A stretch of 64,000 nucleotides of DNA, taken from assembly GCA_907163345.1 (NCBI GenBank), contig CAJQUN010000060.1, forward strand, positions 248,001 to 312,000, given 5' to 3'. The notes below the pieces were generated by a model. The model did no database searches. It was not told where the DNA came from and worked only from the letters and a program-made list of their open reading frames with translations. Position 1 is the first letter of the stretch, and every line of letters starts with the position of its first letter. Positions 33,853 through 45,330 of the stretch are shown piece after piece. The translations under genes were made by a program, and so were the position numbers. Source of the DNA: Haberlea rhodopensis (taxonomy: Eukaryota; Streptophyta; Magnoliopsida; Lamiales; Gesneriaceae).

Positions 33853-36800
33853 GGATTTCGTCCCGAAATCAAACATGCTACTATCCAGAAATAAAACAGT
33901 AAATAAACGCATACCAGAAAACAGTTCTGGATAGTACTGCACCATGTGTCGCTCTGTCTCCCACGTGGCCTCCTCGACACCCCTACGATCCCACTGTACC
34001 TTGATCATAGGAATAACCTTGTTCCGAAGTCTGCGGTCTGCTCTATCCAAAATCCTGATAGGCCGCTCCACATAAGAAACATCGGACTCAATCTGAACCT
34101 CTGAAGGCTGCAACACATGTGAGGGATCTGGCTCATACTTCCTCAGCATAGACACATGAAAAACGTCGTGTATGCCAGACAGAGAGGGCGGTAAAGCCAA
34201 CCGGTACGCCAGAGTACCAATACGCTGTAAGATCTCATACGGCCCTACATACCTCGGGGATAACTTCCCTCGCATCCCAAACCGTACTACGCCTCTGAAG
34301 GGTGAGATCTTTAAAAACACTCTGTCGCCTAACTGAAACTCCAACGGTCTACGCCGCTGATTGGCATATGCTGCCTGTCTATCCTGAGCTGCCTTCATCT
34401 TTGTTCTGATAACCTTAACTTTCTCTTCCATTTCCTGAATCAACTCAGGTCCTCCAACCGACTTACGGTCCATGTCATCCCAACACAAGGGTGACCTACA
34501 ACGCCTACCATAGAGGGCCTCGAAAGGAGCCATCTGAATACTTGCCTGGTAGCTGTTGTTGTAAGAAAATTCCACCAAGGCTATCGAGTCCTGCCACGAA
34601 GTGTCGAACTCCAGCACACAAGCCCTCAACATATCTTCGAGCGTCTGTATCGTACGCTCGGTCTGTCCGTCCGTCTGGGGATGATAGGCTGTGCTCAACC
34701 TCAACTCTGTACCTAGAGCTGTCTGCAGACCCTCCCAAAAGTGAGATGTAAACCGCGGATCTCGATCTGACACAATCGAAACAGGGATCCCGTGCAGTCT
34801 CACCACATCTTTGACATATAACTGCGCCATTCTTAAATGCGTGAAGGTCATACAGTAGGGAATGAAATGAGCACTCTTAGTCAACCTGTCCACGACTACC
34901 CAGATGGCATCAAAACCCGAAACAGTCCTCGGCAAGTGGGTCACGAAATCCATAGATACGTGCTGCCACTTCCACTCGGGTACTTCTAAACTTCTTAGTT
35001 CACCTCCAGGCCTTTGTCTCTCAGCTTTTACTTGCTGACAAATCAAACAACGCTTGACAAAAGAGGTGACATCCTGTTTCATACGCCTCCACCAGAACTG
35101 GCTGCGTAGATCCTTATACATCTTTTTCCCACCTGGATGGATACTCATCCTGCTGCAATGAGCTCGCTGTAATATACCTTGGCGTAACTCGGGTGTATCT
35201 GGAACCACCCATCTGTCGCCGAGCCTCAGAGAACCGTCATCAGCCACTCTGAATCTCGATGGCTGTCCTGAATGAACCACTAACATCCATCTCTGAACCT
35301 CTACATCGGTCCCCTGAGCCTTCCTGATGTGATCAAATATAACAGGCTCAGCTAGCAAGGTCAAAACCTGTACTGGTGAAGAAGATACATCATAATCGAA
35401 TCCCAATTGGCAGTAGGAGCCAAACATAGCTGACAGAGACATAGCATCCTCTGCTGTGCTCCTCACCTTCCGACTCAAAGCGTCGGCTGTCAAATTTGCT
35501 TTTCCCGGGTGATATTCGATTTCACAATCGTAGTCCTTCAGCAGGTCCATCCATCTCCTCTGCCTCATGTTCAGCTCAGCCTGTGTAAACAAGAATTTCA
35601 GGCTCTTGTGATCAGTGAAGATGGTAAATGAGGTACCGTATAAGTAGTGTCGCCATATCTTCAAGGCGAACACTATAGCTGCCAACTCCAGATCATGGAC
35701 TGGATACCTCGTCTCATGTGGCTTCAACTGTCTCGAAGCGTAAGCCACTACATGTTTGTCCTGCATCAGCACGCACCCTAATCCCTGTAGAGATGCATCG
35801 GTATAAAGAACAAATCCTTTGTTCTCCTTGGGTATCACTAGAACTGGCGCAGTAGTCAGTCTGTGCTTTAATTCCCGGAAACTCTGCTCACAAGCCTCTG
35901 ACCAACAAAATGGGACTCCCTTCTGAGTCAGCTGGGTAAGTGGCTTGGCGATCTTTGAGAAACCCTCGACGAAACGTCGATAATAGCCAGCCAGACCAAG
36001 AAAACTTCGAATCTCACTGACTGAAGTAGGGGTAGACCAATCCATAACTGCCTCTATCTTCCTCGGGTCTACTGATATCCCCTCTCGGGATATGATATGG
36101 CCCAAAAATGCAACACTGTTCAGCCAAAACTCACACTTGCTGAGTTTGGCGTATAACTGATGATCTCTGAGGATCTGGAGTACTATCCTCAGATGATCGG
36201 CATGATCCTCCTCATTCCTCGAATAGACTAGGATGTCATCAATAAACACGATCACAAACTGATCGAGGTACTCCTGAAATACTCTGTTCATCAGGCTCAT
36301 AAAGACTGCAGGTGCATTTGTCACACCGAACGGCATCACCAAGAACTCATAGTGCCCATACCGAGTTCTAAAAGCCGTCTTTTGAACATCACCAGCTCTA
36401 ACCCGTACCTGGTGATAGCCTGACCTCAAATCTATCTTGGAGTACACCTCCGTACCCTGAAGTTGGTCGAACAGATCATCAATCCTCGGAAGCGGATATC
36501 TGTTCTTCACTGTAGCCTTGTTCAGTTGCCTGTAGTCAATGCACAGACGCATTGATCCATCCTTCTTTTTCACAAACAAGACTGGCGCACCCCAAGGCGA
36601 TACACTAGGGCGGATGTATCCCTTGTCGAGGAGCTCCTGTAACTGTACCTTCAGCTCCCTCAGCTCTGCCGGTGCCATCCTGTATGGGGCACGAGAAATG
36701 GCTGATGTCCCTGGCAGCAGCTCAATAGCAAACTCCACATCCCTGACTGGCGGAAATCCCGGAATCTCATCTGGAAACACATCACTGAACTCCGCCACAA

Positions 36801-38397
36801 CTGGAATGTCCTCGGCTCTCACTTCCTTCTCCTCTGAAGCATTCATAGCATAAATAAGGTACCCAGTATGACCACGTTCCAATAACCGCGACATCTTAAC
36901 CGCCGAGATTACTGGTATCCTTGGACGAGAGCCGTCCCCATAAAAAGTCCACTGGAACCCCTGATCAGACAGAAAACGAACCATCCTCTTTTGGCAATCT
37001 ACCATAGCTCGGTATCTGCTCAACACATCAATGCCGATAATGCAGTCAAAGTCTGCCATCTCTAACTGAATCAAATCGGCCCTCAGATCATTGCCCTCAA
37101 AATAAATGAGGCAATCTGATAACTGTCGATCCGCAATCACATGCTTCCCCGTGGGTGTCGAGACCATGAGAGGCGTGGGTAACAGAGACGAGCACAAATG
37201 GTGTCCTTCCACAAAGGCAGTAGATACAAAGGAATGGGAAGCACCTGTATCTATCAATATAAGTGCAGGGTACGTAAGTAAATGACACGTACCAGCAATG
37301 ACCTCCTCTGGGGCTGCCTCGGCCTGCTCCCTGGTCAGTGCATACACCTGTCCCTGCGGCGGTCCTGTCGTCTGACCTCCCAGGGGTCGTGGTGCAAACT
37401 GCTGCCTCTGTGGTGCCCTCCCAGCATCAAACCTTGGCCTATTCGGCCCTGAATCCGTCTGAACTGCCCGATTGGGGCAACCCCGAGCTATGTGGCCCAT
37501 CTTGCCACAGATATAGCAACCTCGACAGTCACGTAACAAATGCCATCCTCCGCAGTTGGTACACCTGGTTACCTCTGTCCTGTTTCCCTGTGGATGCCCC
37601 CGGGTGTTCTGTTTCTGTCCATGAGACTTCTTCCCACTAAACCTGGAAGATGATGAGGCCCCACGAGCCTTAAACTGATCCCCTCGTGGCTTCAGACTAT
37701 CAGTAGTAGGCCTCTGTGATGGTACAAAAGGGGGTACAGCATCCTTGTATGCGTCTACGGCAATCTCTGCCAACTCTGCCCGTGTCAGGGCGTCGTCAAA
37801 CGAGCTGGGGTTGTTAGAGATAACCCTATCGAATAGCTCCGGCCTCAGACCTTTCAGAAAGTTCCTCATCTTGGCATGGCTGCTGACAGCAATATGAGGT
37901 ACATACCTCAGCAGTGAGGAATACTGCATAGCGTAGTCTGCTACGGACATGCTACCCTGCTTCAAACTGTTGAACTCATCTTCCTTCAATTGTCTGGCAG
38001 CCGCAGAGAAATACCGGTTAAGGAACCGGGTCCGGAATACAGTCCAGTCAACTGCCATACCTAGAGCTCTCAGCTCCATCACGGTGGTCTTCCACCACAT
38101 AGCAGGCTTCTTAGCCAGCTGAAACTCTGCTAACCTCAGCCATGCCGTGAGTGCACAAGGTGCAGTCACAAGTATCTGCTCTATACGTTCCAACCATTCC
38201 TCAGCTACTTCACCAGACTCAGTCCCCTCAAACATGGGCGGATGGAAACTCAGAAACTGCTTCAAACTGAGCTCCCCTGGCAGTAATATCTGTACACTGG
38301 GCTCCACGCCCACAGCAGGTGGTGGTAAGGGGTTCGGCTGAGCAATACTGGCATGTCTACTATCCATATCTCCTACCTCTTCATTGAGGTCCGCCAT
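33844..38397 (-). CDS. gag-pol: Gag-pol polyprotein of element C, complete
   Basis: One open frame of 1517 codons. The frame opens upstream at TTG (38409), but the first ATG is at 38397, right after GTTGCAGC, and the D homologue starts at the same ATG. Domains (approximate residues): gag 30-210; CCHC knuckle CYICGKMGHIARGC near 290-305; aspartic protease LIDTGASHSF near 382; reverse transcriptase 560-760 with SKIDLRSGYHQ and FIDDILVYSR near 718; RNase H from about 860 (LYTDASLQGLGCVLMQ); integrase zinc-binding part near 1085-1120 (HPGGKKMYKDL, CLICQQVK), catalytic core with MDFVTHLP, SDRDPRF and TDGQTERT (D, D, E); and a C-terminal chromodomain-like stretch near 1440-1505 (NKVIPMIKVQW, VEEATWETE). 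In this family protease cuts the polyprotein in the particle, RT/RNase H copy the RNA, and integrase with chromodomain directs insertion into chromatin. No stop, shift or lost catalytic residue is seen. Expression from the LTR at 38614 is inferred. Confidence 0.97.
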   Translation of the reverse strand: MADLNEEVGDMDSRHASIAQPNPLPPPAVGVEPSVQILLPGELSLKQFLSFHPPMFEGTESGEVAEEWLERIEQILVTAPCALTAWLRLAEFQLAKKPAMWWKTTVMELRALGMAVDWTVFRTRFLNRYFSAAARQLKEDEFNSLKQGSMSVADYAMQYSSLLRYVPHIAVSSHAKMRNFLKGLRPELFDRVISNNPSSFDDALTRAELAEIAVDAYKDAVPPFVPSQRPTTDSLKPRGDQFKARGASSSSRFSGKKSHGQKQNTRGHPQGNRTEVTRCTNCGGWHLLRDCRGCYICGKMGHIARGCPNRAVQTDSGPNRPRFDAGRAPQRQQFAPRPLGGQTTGPPQGQVYALTREQAEAAPEEVIAGTCHLLTYPALILIDTGASHSFVSTAFVEGHHLCSSLLPTPLMVSTPTGKHVIADRQLSDCLIYFEGNDLRADLIQLEMADFDCIIGIDVLSRYRAMVDCQKRMVRFLSDQGFQWTFYGDGSRPRIPVISAVKMSRLLERGHTGYLIYAMNASEEKEVRAEDIPVVAEFSDVFPDEIPGFPPVRDVEFAIELLPGTSAISRAPYRMAPAELRELKVQLQELLDKGYIRPSVSPWGAPVLFVKKKDGSMRLCIDYRQLNKATVKNRYPLPRIDDLFDQLQGTEVYSKIDLRSGYHQVRVRAGDVQKTAFRTRYGHYEFLVMPFGVTNAPAVFMSLMNRVFQEYLDQFVIVFIDDILVYSRNEEDHADHLRIVLQILRDHQLYAKLSKCEFWLNSVAFLGHIISREGISVDPRKIEAVMDWSTPTSVSEIRSFLGLAGYYRRFVEGFSKIAKPLTQLTQKGVPFCWSEACEQSFRELKHRLTTAPVLVIPKENKGFVLYTDASLQGLGCVLMQDKHVVAYASRQLKPHETRYPVHDLELAAIVFALKIWRHYLYGTSFTIFTDHKSLKFLFTQAELNMRQRRWMDLLKDYDCEIEYHPGKANLTADALSRKVRSTAEDAMSLSAMFGSYCQLGFDYDVSSSPVQVLTLLAEPVIFDHIRKAQGTDVEVQRWMLVVHSGQPSRFRVADDGSLRLGDRWVVPDTPELRQGILQRAHCSRMSIHPGGKKMYKDLRSQFWWRRMKQDVTSFVKRCLICQQVKAERQRPGGELRSLEVPEWKWQHVSMDFVTHLPRTVSGFDAIWVVVDRLTKSAHFIPYCMTFTHLRMAQLYVKDVVRLHGIPVSIVSDRDPRFTSHFWEGLQTALGTELRLSTAYHPQTDGQTERTIQTLEDMLRACVLEFDTSWQDSIALVEFSYNNSYQASIQMAPFEALYGRRCRSPLCWDDMDRKSVGGPELIQEMEEKVKVIRTKMKAAQDRQAAYANQRRRPLEFQLGDRVFLKISPFRGVVRFGMRGKLSPRYVGPYEILQRIGTLAYRLALPPSLSGIHDVFHVSMLRKYEPDPSHVLQPSEVQIESDVSYVERPIRILDRADRRLRNKVIPMIKVQWDRRGVEEATWETERHMVQYYPELFSGMRLFTVLFLDSSMFDFGTKSYK

Positions 38398-38590
38398 GCT
38401 GCAACACAATAGTTAACAACAATACCAAAAGCAGTTCATAATATAAGCCGTTAGATAACAAGAGTAAAATATTCAAAGCATGTTAGTATAACACGTATAC
38501 AACCATATGCATCACATGCATAAGCATGCCTAAATGAATACCTAGCCAACTTGTCTCTAAAGGCTACCCTTCACTCTTCCCTGGTTATCT

Positions 38591-38608
38591 AACCTGGCTC
38601 TGATACCA
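38591..38608 (-). other. PBS of element C
   Basis: Minus strand TGGTATCAGAGCCAGGTT, an 18-base match to the complement of plant initiator tRNA-Met 3' end. Confidence 0.95.
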
Positions 38609-38613
38609 CTAAA

Positions 38614-40958
38614 TGTGAGACCCCGTTATCACATCAAGATATTAAGGTGCAATTTAGAGAACTAAACATACATGCGATTATATCAGAGTAATGTGCCGTG
38701 TTGATTAACCTGAGCTTTAGAGATTACAGTACCAAAATGTTCCAAAAGGAAAGACGTACATCCTACAAAGGTACTACATCATAGTCTTACTCTACTCAGT
38801 AGAAGCTATACAAAAACTCTAACATGCTAATCCTGTAGCACTCCTTACAGCTCAGCATATCAACCCCGGCCCTGGTTCTCGTCAACAAAAGCACCTACAA
38901 AGACAACCCCCAACACATGAGCATAACACAATTCATATTTAACATAATATGAAAGTAAGGCATAAATGCAAATCTTAAACACAAGTCCTTCCTGTATTTC
39001 CAGCATTTATATCGCCCATTGGTTGTCCCTGTACCATAATTCATAATAGAAACACATTATATGAATGTATGGATATGCAATGTCATGACATTCCTTTTCC
39101 CTTAAATCCTTATTTCATCCTGAGCCCTTATCATTAGTACATTTTAATGCTTCTTGCTACTCCATGTAAGCGGAATTCTTCATCGCTTCCAATGGACTTT
39201 AGCGTTGCTACTCCATGTAAGCGGAATTCTTCATCGCTTCCAATGGACTTTAGCGTTGCTACTCCATGTAAGCGGAATTCTTCATCGCTTCCAATGGACT
39301 TTAGCGTAAGCCATTAAAATCCTTACTAAGATAACTTTGACTCGTGAAATACACCTCTTATATTTCACAACATACATATGCAAAAACAATGCATAAAAAC
39401 ATGTATCATAATCTTAATGCACCACATTGCATTCATCATGTGTCATAAAGACAAACATAAAGTACATGTTACCGTTGGGATGCCCGTACGTCGCTTACGT
39501 ACCTTTCGAAAGATAGAGGAGTCAATCGACTTTATCTCCTCGGTTGTGCTGGCACCTGGGATGGTTCTACATAGCCACACAACACAATATTAGGCACCTC
39601 ATAATAATCCGGAAGCAAAACCAAATAAAAAACCAAACAAATCCTTTAATATCATCTCGCGATCGATCGCCCATGAGCCCCGATCGATCGCGAGATGCTA
39701 CTGCCTCGCATACCAGAAAAATTCAATCCGCGATCGATCGCCACTATATTGGCGATCGATCGCCAAAACTTACTGGAACGTCGCGATCGATCCTGCCTCC
39801 TTGGCGATCGATCGCCAACCTTGTTCCTTCGGCGATTTTCCAGAATTGCTTAACACCGATAATCATACCCTTAAATCTAACATGTAGGACAATATACATA
39901 CCAAGACCATCATGCTAGCATTTGAACTACACTACCCTGAGTGTATTCAAACCAAATATACACCCTTAGCATAAACCTACATGCATAAACATCGATCATT
40001 AAAACAAGTACTGGATCAACTTTTTCTGGAAACAGGGCACATTTTCATTTCCAGAATTCTTGAGCACCTCTTTTCATGCTATTAAAACTAACACATATAA
40101 CATAAACCTTGCTCAACTAAACATGCCATGGGTTTCACAAAACTACCAAGCATGTTTTTACATCAAAGTTTCTCCAATATATAAGCTTATCATGCATGAT
40201 AACACCTCCTCAAAAACACTCCCAACCCACGTTTTCCAGAAAAACAGAGTAAATCTCTACCCAGATTTTTGAGCACTACTTTTCACAAGCTTAAATCTTC
40301 CACATAAAACATACATCATGCTTAAGGAAAATTACAGAGAGACTCATAAAAACACCATGTAAGCATTTAAATCACAGGTTTCAAGAAACATATGCTAACA
40401 TGCCGTTTTTCACCATGCTCAAAAGTAGAACCAAACCAGTTTTTTTCCAGAAAGAAACAGGGTAGTTCCTCACCCTACTTTGCCCCGATTTTTGAAGGAT
40501 TTCCAGGCGATGGAAATGGAAGGGCTCCTCCTAAAATTGCTTAGCAGCTGCTGGATGGTATTTTGGAAGAGGAGGTTCGAAATTTGGAGTGCTGGAAAGG
40601 TGTTAAATTATTGAGCCAAGTGGAAGCATGGCCAGCTCATGCTGAGTCAAAGTATGGGTTGGGGGGGGTGGTTAAGTGTTGGGTGGTTTGATGTGTTATG
40701 TTTTGGTCCCGATTTGGCACGATGTACTTAAAATATCCCCACATGATATTTATAGTATTTTCTCAACAAAATACTTCAATTACCCTTTTTGCATGCTTTA
40801 CCAAAACAACAATACACACCCCAAAAACCCAATACATGTTACATGCACCCTGAAGTAATTCTCCCCAATATAATTCATCCAATCCCATGAATTAACACAT
40901 TAACATCACAATATAACTTAAATGATTAAAATCACATAATCATTTCGGGGATATCACA
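38614..40958 (-). repeat. 5' LTR of element C
   Basis: 2345 bp, one base shorter than its partner. Contains the promoter for the element, the mini-exon (about 39503-39566) and GATCGATC cluster 39658-39820. Confidence 0.97.
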
Positions 40959-40963
40959 GATAT

Positions 40964-41452
40964 TATTTGTCGGTGGTATGTCGAAGCGAGGTAGCGATGA
41001 ATGATATTTGCCGCTCATATGAAGCGAAGAACACGACCGCTGTCATGTTATAGCGAGGGATATCATGCTGTTAGTCTATTGGTGATGGTTATGCCGCCAG
41101 GTTTCTATATAGCAATGGTACATTCCGCTAGTTTATGGGCGATGGTTTATGCCGCCGGGTATTCATAGCGATGCTTTATTCCGTTATTCTATGGGCGATG
41201 GTTTAAGCCGCCGGGTATTCATAGCAATGGTTTATTCCTCTATTCTATTGGCGATGGTTTATGCCGCCGGGTATTCATAGCGATGGGTTATTCCGCTATT
41301 CTATTGGCGATGGTTCATACCGCCGGGTATCATATAGCGATGTTACATTCCGCTACATCTATTGGTGATGGTTCATGCCGCCGGGTATCTATGCAGCGAT
41401 GGGTCATTCCGCTACATCTATTGGCGATGGTTCATACCGCCGGGTATCTCCA
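40964..41452 (+). repeat. H internal hairpin array after element C
   Basis: About ten units alternating TAGCGATG...CCGCTA and GGCGATGG...CCGCCGGG, similar to the array in B at 22685-23000, for example TAGCG-ATGGGTTATTC-CGCTA and GGCG-ATGGTTTAAGC-CGCC. Confidence 0.82.
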
Positions 41453-41667
41453 TTTGCTGCTCTAGGAGACGTATGGAGTTGGTCTAATTTTTGGTCTTTG
41501 TTTCAGATGATGCCAAGAATCAGCTCAAAGTTCCTCCAACTGAGTCATGACTTCATCAAAACTATCCCTATCATATCCTTCATGCTCGATTGGCTGGTGT
41601 GTAAAATGAGGGTACTGATGCTATGGTGGATATTGGTGACTCCAACCCAGCAGTGAAGGATCCCAAT
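41453..41667. other. Unassigned DNA left of element D
   Basis: Joins 57363 on when D and one CCAAT are removed. On the minus strand part of the joined sequence reads like a coding remnant (RDSFDEVMTQLEEL, PLFNRDEDSVLHLFNDMAD), with stops. I do not recognise the family. Confidence 0.4.
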
Positions 41668-42417
41668 TGTGATATCCCCGAAATAATTAATTACAATTTG
41701 AACATTACTTATGTTTATATGATTAATTATGGTGATAATTGATTTATGTGTTGGAATTAATTATCATGTTGAAATTCATAGCCACTTGATAGGCGTGACC
41801 CAGGATTGCATTTCAGGGTGCATGTTGTACATGCTGGGAGAATTGAGTATTAGCAAGATTTATTTGTTATGGTTGGTAATTAATTGGAAAGCATGAGTTT
41901 AATTGGTATTTTGGTGCATTTTGGTATAATGCTTTTAAATATCTTGTTGTGATGTTTTATACACCATGGTAGTTGTGGGAGTGCATTTTTAATTAAAAAC
42001 AAACCCACTTATACCCCTCAACCCTCCACTATACCCATCACTTTCTATTTCCCCCAAATCAACCACCCAAACCCTCATTCTCTCTTATTTTCGTTTTTGA
42101 CTCCAAGGTGGAAAAGAAACATTTGCAAAATCTCTTTTGGTGTGATTCTTGGTAAGATTTGAGGTCTAGGAAGGGTATATATCCTTCCTTGTTGTTTTTG
42201 CAAAGATTTATTTTGATTTGAGTTTGATATTTGAGTTTTTCAGATGGGTTTGTTGGGATTGGTATGGTTTTTGGTTGGGTGTTAGATTTTGGTTGTTTGA
42301 TGGTGTTTGTTGAAGGTTTTTAGTGTTTTTATGTTTTGGGTTTGTTGGTATAAGTGTTGGTAAGATTGTAGGAGAATTTGTAGCTTAAAAATGGTGGAAA
42401 TCGCGATTCTGGTTGTG

Positions 42418-42572
42418 GCGATCGATCGATCGCCGAAGGGCAGTAGCGAAATCACAGGGCAGGCGATCGATCGCCATATTTGAAGCGATCGATCGCCATA
42501 TTTGAAGCGATCGATCGCCGCGAGGCAAAAATTGAGGCGATCGATAGCCTCAGCGAAGCGATCGATCGCCAG
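42418..42572. repeat. GATCGATC cluster in D 5' LTR
   Basis: Includes a locally duplicated GCGATCGATCGCCATATTTGAA unit that the 3' LTR lacks. Confidence 0.85.
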
Positions 42573-42662
42573 CAGCAGAATTTTGGAAAATGGATTTTTT
42601 TGACGAATTTTTGGTATTTGACTATTATTTGGCTTCTAATATGGGGTTGTGTGATTGTGTAG

Positions 42663-42725
42663 AACCATCCCAGGTGGCGACACAACCAAGGAAGTGAAGC
42701 CATATCAAATTCCACTTTTGGAAAG
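42663..42725 (+). other. 63-nt mini-exon-like segment in D LTR
   Basis: GTGTAG|AACCATCCCAGG...TTTGGAAAG|GTACGT; same length in the 3' LTR (56352-56414). Confidence 0.6.
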
Positions 42726-43677
42726 GTACGTCGAGGAAGTACGGGCACCCAACGGTACATGTATCTATTATACTCATTGATTATGCATTGTGGATGTGAG
42801 TATATGTGGAAATGTGCATTGTAGATGCAAATACATGTTGAATTTATGCATGATGACTATATATGCATATGATGATTGTTGGTGCGTATCCCATGAGTCG
42901 TGGTCATCCTTTGATGATTTTAATGCTTGCCGCTATTTGTTTGGTGCCGTTCAATGTGAAGCGAGGGGTGGGAGCGCCGCATGTCACATTGAAGCGTGGT
43001 TGTCATATGAGGCGAGGAAAGAATATTTGCCGCTAAAATGTGAAGCGAGGGGTGGGAGCGCCACATGTCCATTAAAGCGAGGTTATTCTATGCTGCCTAT
43101 ATGTGAAGCGAGGGGCATTAAAATACATTGTGATGAACAGACTAGGGTCTGGTAATTGATGAATATGGAACAGTGTTATGTCATGACATGTGTAAACCAT
43201 TAAATAATCTATTGATTATGCTCATGAGTTATGGTACAGGGGCAACCCAAATGGAAGCGTTTAAAATGCATGGGAACAACAGGAAGTGTTTTATTATGAT
43301 TTATGCATTTACGCCTTATATTCATATTGTGTCGTATATGAATTATGATATGCTCACGTTTTGGGGGTTGTCCTTGTAGGTACATTTTGGCATGATAGAA
43401 AGGGGCTAAAGCGGGTTGAGGCGGTGAGCTTGTGAAGAACACTCTTGATAGATGAAGGACAGGATTACTTTTGTATAGTGTCTACTCTAGGAGTAGTGTA
43501 AAGCTATAGTGAAAACATTCATTTGATTGGGATGTAACTAATCCACTTGATAGTCCTTATTTTGGCATGTAATTCTTAAGGCTCATAGTCTCAACACGAT
43601 TATTTTACTCTGATAAATTATGGTAGCTCTAATTATGCCTTTGATCCGCATTTAAGGAACTAGGGTCCTTACATTAG

Positions 43678-43689
43678 TGGTATCAGAGC
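43678..43689 (+). other. PBS of element D
   Basis: TGGTATCAGAGC four bases after the 5' LTR. Confidence 0.93.
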
Positions 43690-44913
43690 AGTGGTTAGAG
43701 AACCCGGGAACGAGTGAAGGGTAGCCTTAACATGATTGGCTAGGTGCTTACATTTGGGGCATGTTTATGCATGTGTTGCATATTGATGTATATTCTATTA
43801 TACTAACATGCTTCTTATTGTTTACGTTATCTAACGACATTATATATATGTTGTTTTGGAATTGTTGTTAACCCTTGTGTCACAGCATGGCGGCTATGAA
43901 TTTGGGAAACCTCAACGAAGAGGTTGGTGACGTTGGCAGTGTTAATGCGAGCATTGGTCAGACAAACCCTCTACCTCCACCAACAGTAGGCATGGAACCA
44001 GTGGCTCAGTTACTACTACCTGGTGAGATCAGCTTAACTCAGTTTATGACCTTCCACCGCCTATGTTTGAGGGGACAGAGTCAGGGGAAGAGGCTGAGGA
44101 ATGACTTGAAAGACTGGAACAGATTTTTGTGTCCGCTCCTTGTACAAGGACGGCATGACTGAGACTGGCGGAGTTCCAGCTAGCGAAGAAACCTTCCATG
44201 TGGTGGAAGACTACAGTGATGGAACTAAGGGCTCAGGGTGTACTGATTGATTGGTGTGATGCCCCGAAATTAATTAATTGCGATTTAGGCATTAATTGTG
44301 TTTATAAGATGAATCATGTGGTAATTGATTTATGTGATGGGTAATAAGAAGTTAACATGATTTAATTGTGTTGATTACTAAATATGAGGAAGATGTGAAT
44401 TTACAAGAAGTATATTGCATTTTACTAAATGCTTGTAAAATGCCATGAAGAAGTATTTTATGAATCATGTTAAGTTTGGGGTGTGATTTTAAATTAATCC
44501 CCAACCCCTTCTTTTTAACCCTTCACCCATCATTTTAACCCCATTTCACCTTTACTCTTTTAAAACCCCCCAACTCATCCTCAACCCTAAACCACTCCAC
44601 ATTTTCGAAACCCTTCTAAGGAGGAAGGAGGAAACTCCACAAAACTTGTAATTGTGTGATCTTTGTTAAGATTTGGAGTCTTCAAGAGGTATGGAACCCT
44701 TCCTTAAATTTTTATGATGTTTGGTTTTGAAATGGGATGATTTTGAAGTGTTTTAGGTGGGTTTGTTTTGGGTGTATGTTGCAAGTGGTTGGGGTATGGT
44801 TTTATGAGGTTTTTATGGTGATAAGTTGTTGGGATGTATTTGGTTTAAGATGTATTGGTTTATTTGGTAGTTTTGTACCAAAAAAATGGAGTTTGCTCGA
44901 AAAATCGCAGCGA

Positions 44914-45115
44914 CCGATCGATCGGTAGCAGGGCAACGATCGATCGGTGCATGTGCGAAGCGAGGGGTGAAATTCCTTCACTTACCGATCGATCGGTGAA
45001 AGCTACCGATCGATCGGTGGGGATGACTAACGATCGATCGGTGGCTTGGACCGATCGATCGGTGAAAGGCCGTAGCTTAAATTTTAAATATGAACAGGTA
45101 CCGATCGATCGGTAA
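44914..45115. repeat. ACCGATCGATCGGT cluster
   Basis: Seven copies of CGATCGATCGG, most with symmetric outer bases ACC...GGT (14-base perfect palindrome). Confidence 0.92.
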
Positions 45116-45330
45116 AGCGATTTTGCTGAAGGTTATTTTCTTGGCTTAAATGATGGAATTTTGTTATTAGGCTATTGTTTGGCTTCTAATATCAATTTGT
45201 ATGGTTATGTAGAACCATCCCAAGTACCCACAACCTCAAGGAGATAAAGTTCTGCAATTTCTCCTTCTTTTGGAATTAAGGTACGTAAGAAACGTACGAG
45301 CATTGGACGGTAAACCATACTCCTACATTT

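Larger units (their letters stand above)
31490..40958 (-). mobile_element. Element C: intact young Tekay/Del-type chromovirus
   Basis: LTRs of 2346 and 2345 bp flanked by TSD GATAT (31485-31489 and 40959-40963). In the stretches compared, the LTRs differ only by one A in a homopolymer near 32505. An 18-base PBS, a PPT and a single open gag-pol frame are present. This is the only element here with everything needed for autonomous movement, and LTR identity indicates very recent insertion. Confidence 0.97.
28373..41452 (+). mobile_element. Element H: 5' part of a B-like element, holds element C
   Basis: A complete LTR (28373-30806), PBS and the start of an internal region similar to B. C is inserted at 31490, and the internal repeat array resumes after the TSD and ends at about 41452, where unrelated DNA follows. 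No matching PPT or 3' LTR joined to it is present, so H is truncated. The right edge is approximate. Confidence 0.78.
41668..43673 (+). repeat. 5' LTR of element D
   Basis: 2006 bp. Intron-1-like 42152-42662 (CTTG|GTAAGA...GTGTAG|AACC), mini-exon 42663-42725, intron-2-like 42726-43379 (AAAG|GTACGT...TGCTCAC...CTTGTAG|GTAC). GATCGATC cluster 42418-42572; GAAGCGAGGGGTGGGAGCGCC repeats at about 42955-43120. Confidence 0.94.

Noticed and set aside
34491..34751. Frames on the opposite strand of the C gag-pol
   Set aside because: Shadows of the integrase coding sequence.
38398..38409. TTG upstream start of element C gag-pol
   Set aside because: The first ATG at 38397 follows an acceptor-like site and matches the start of the D homologue.
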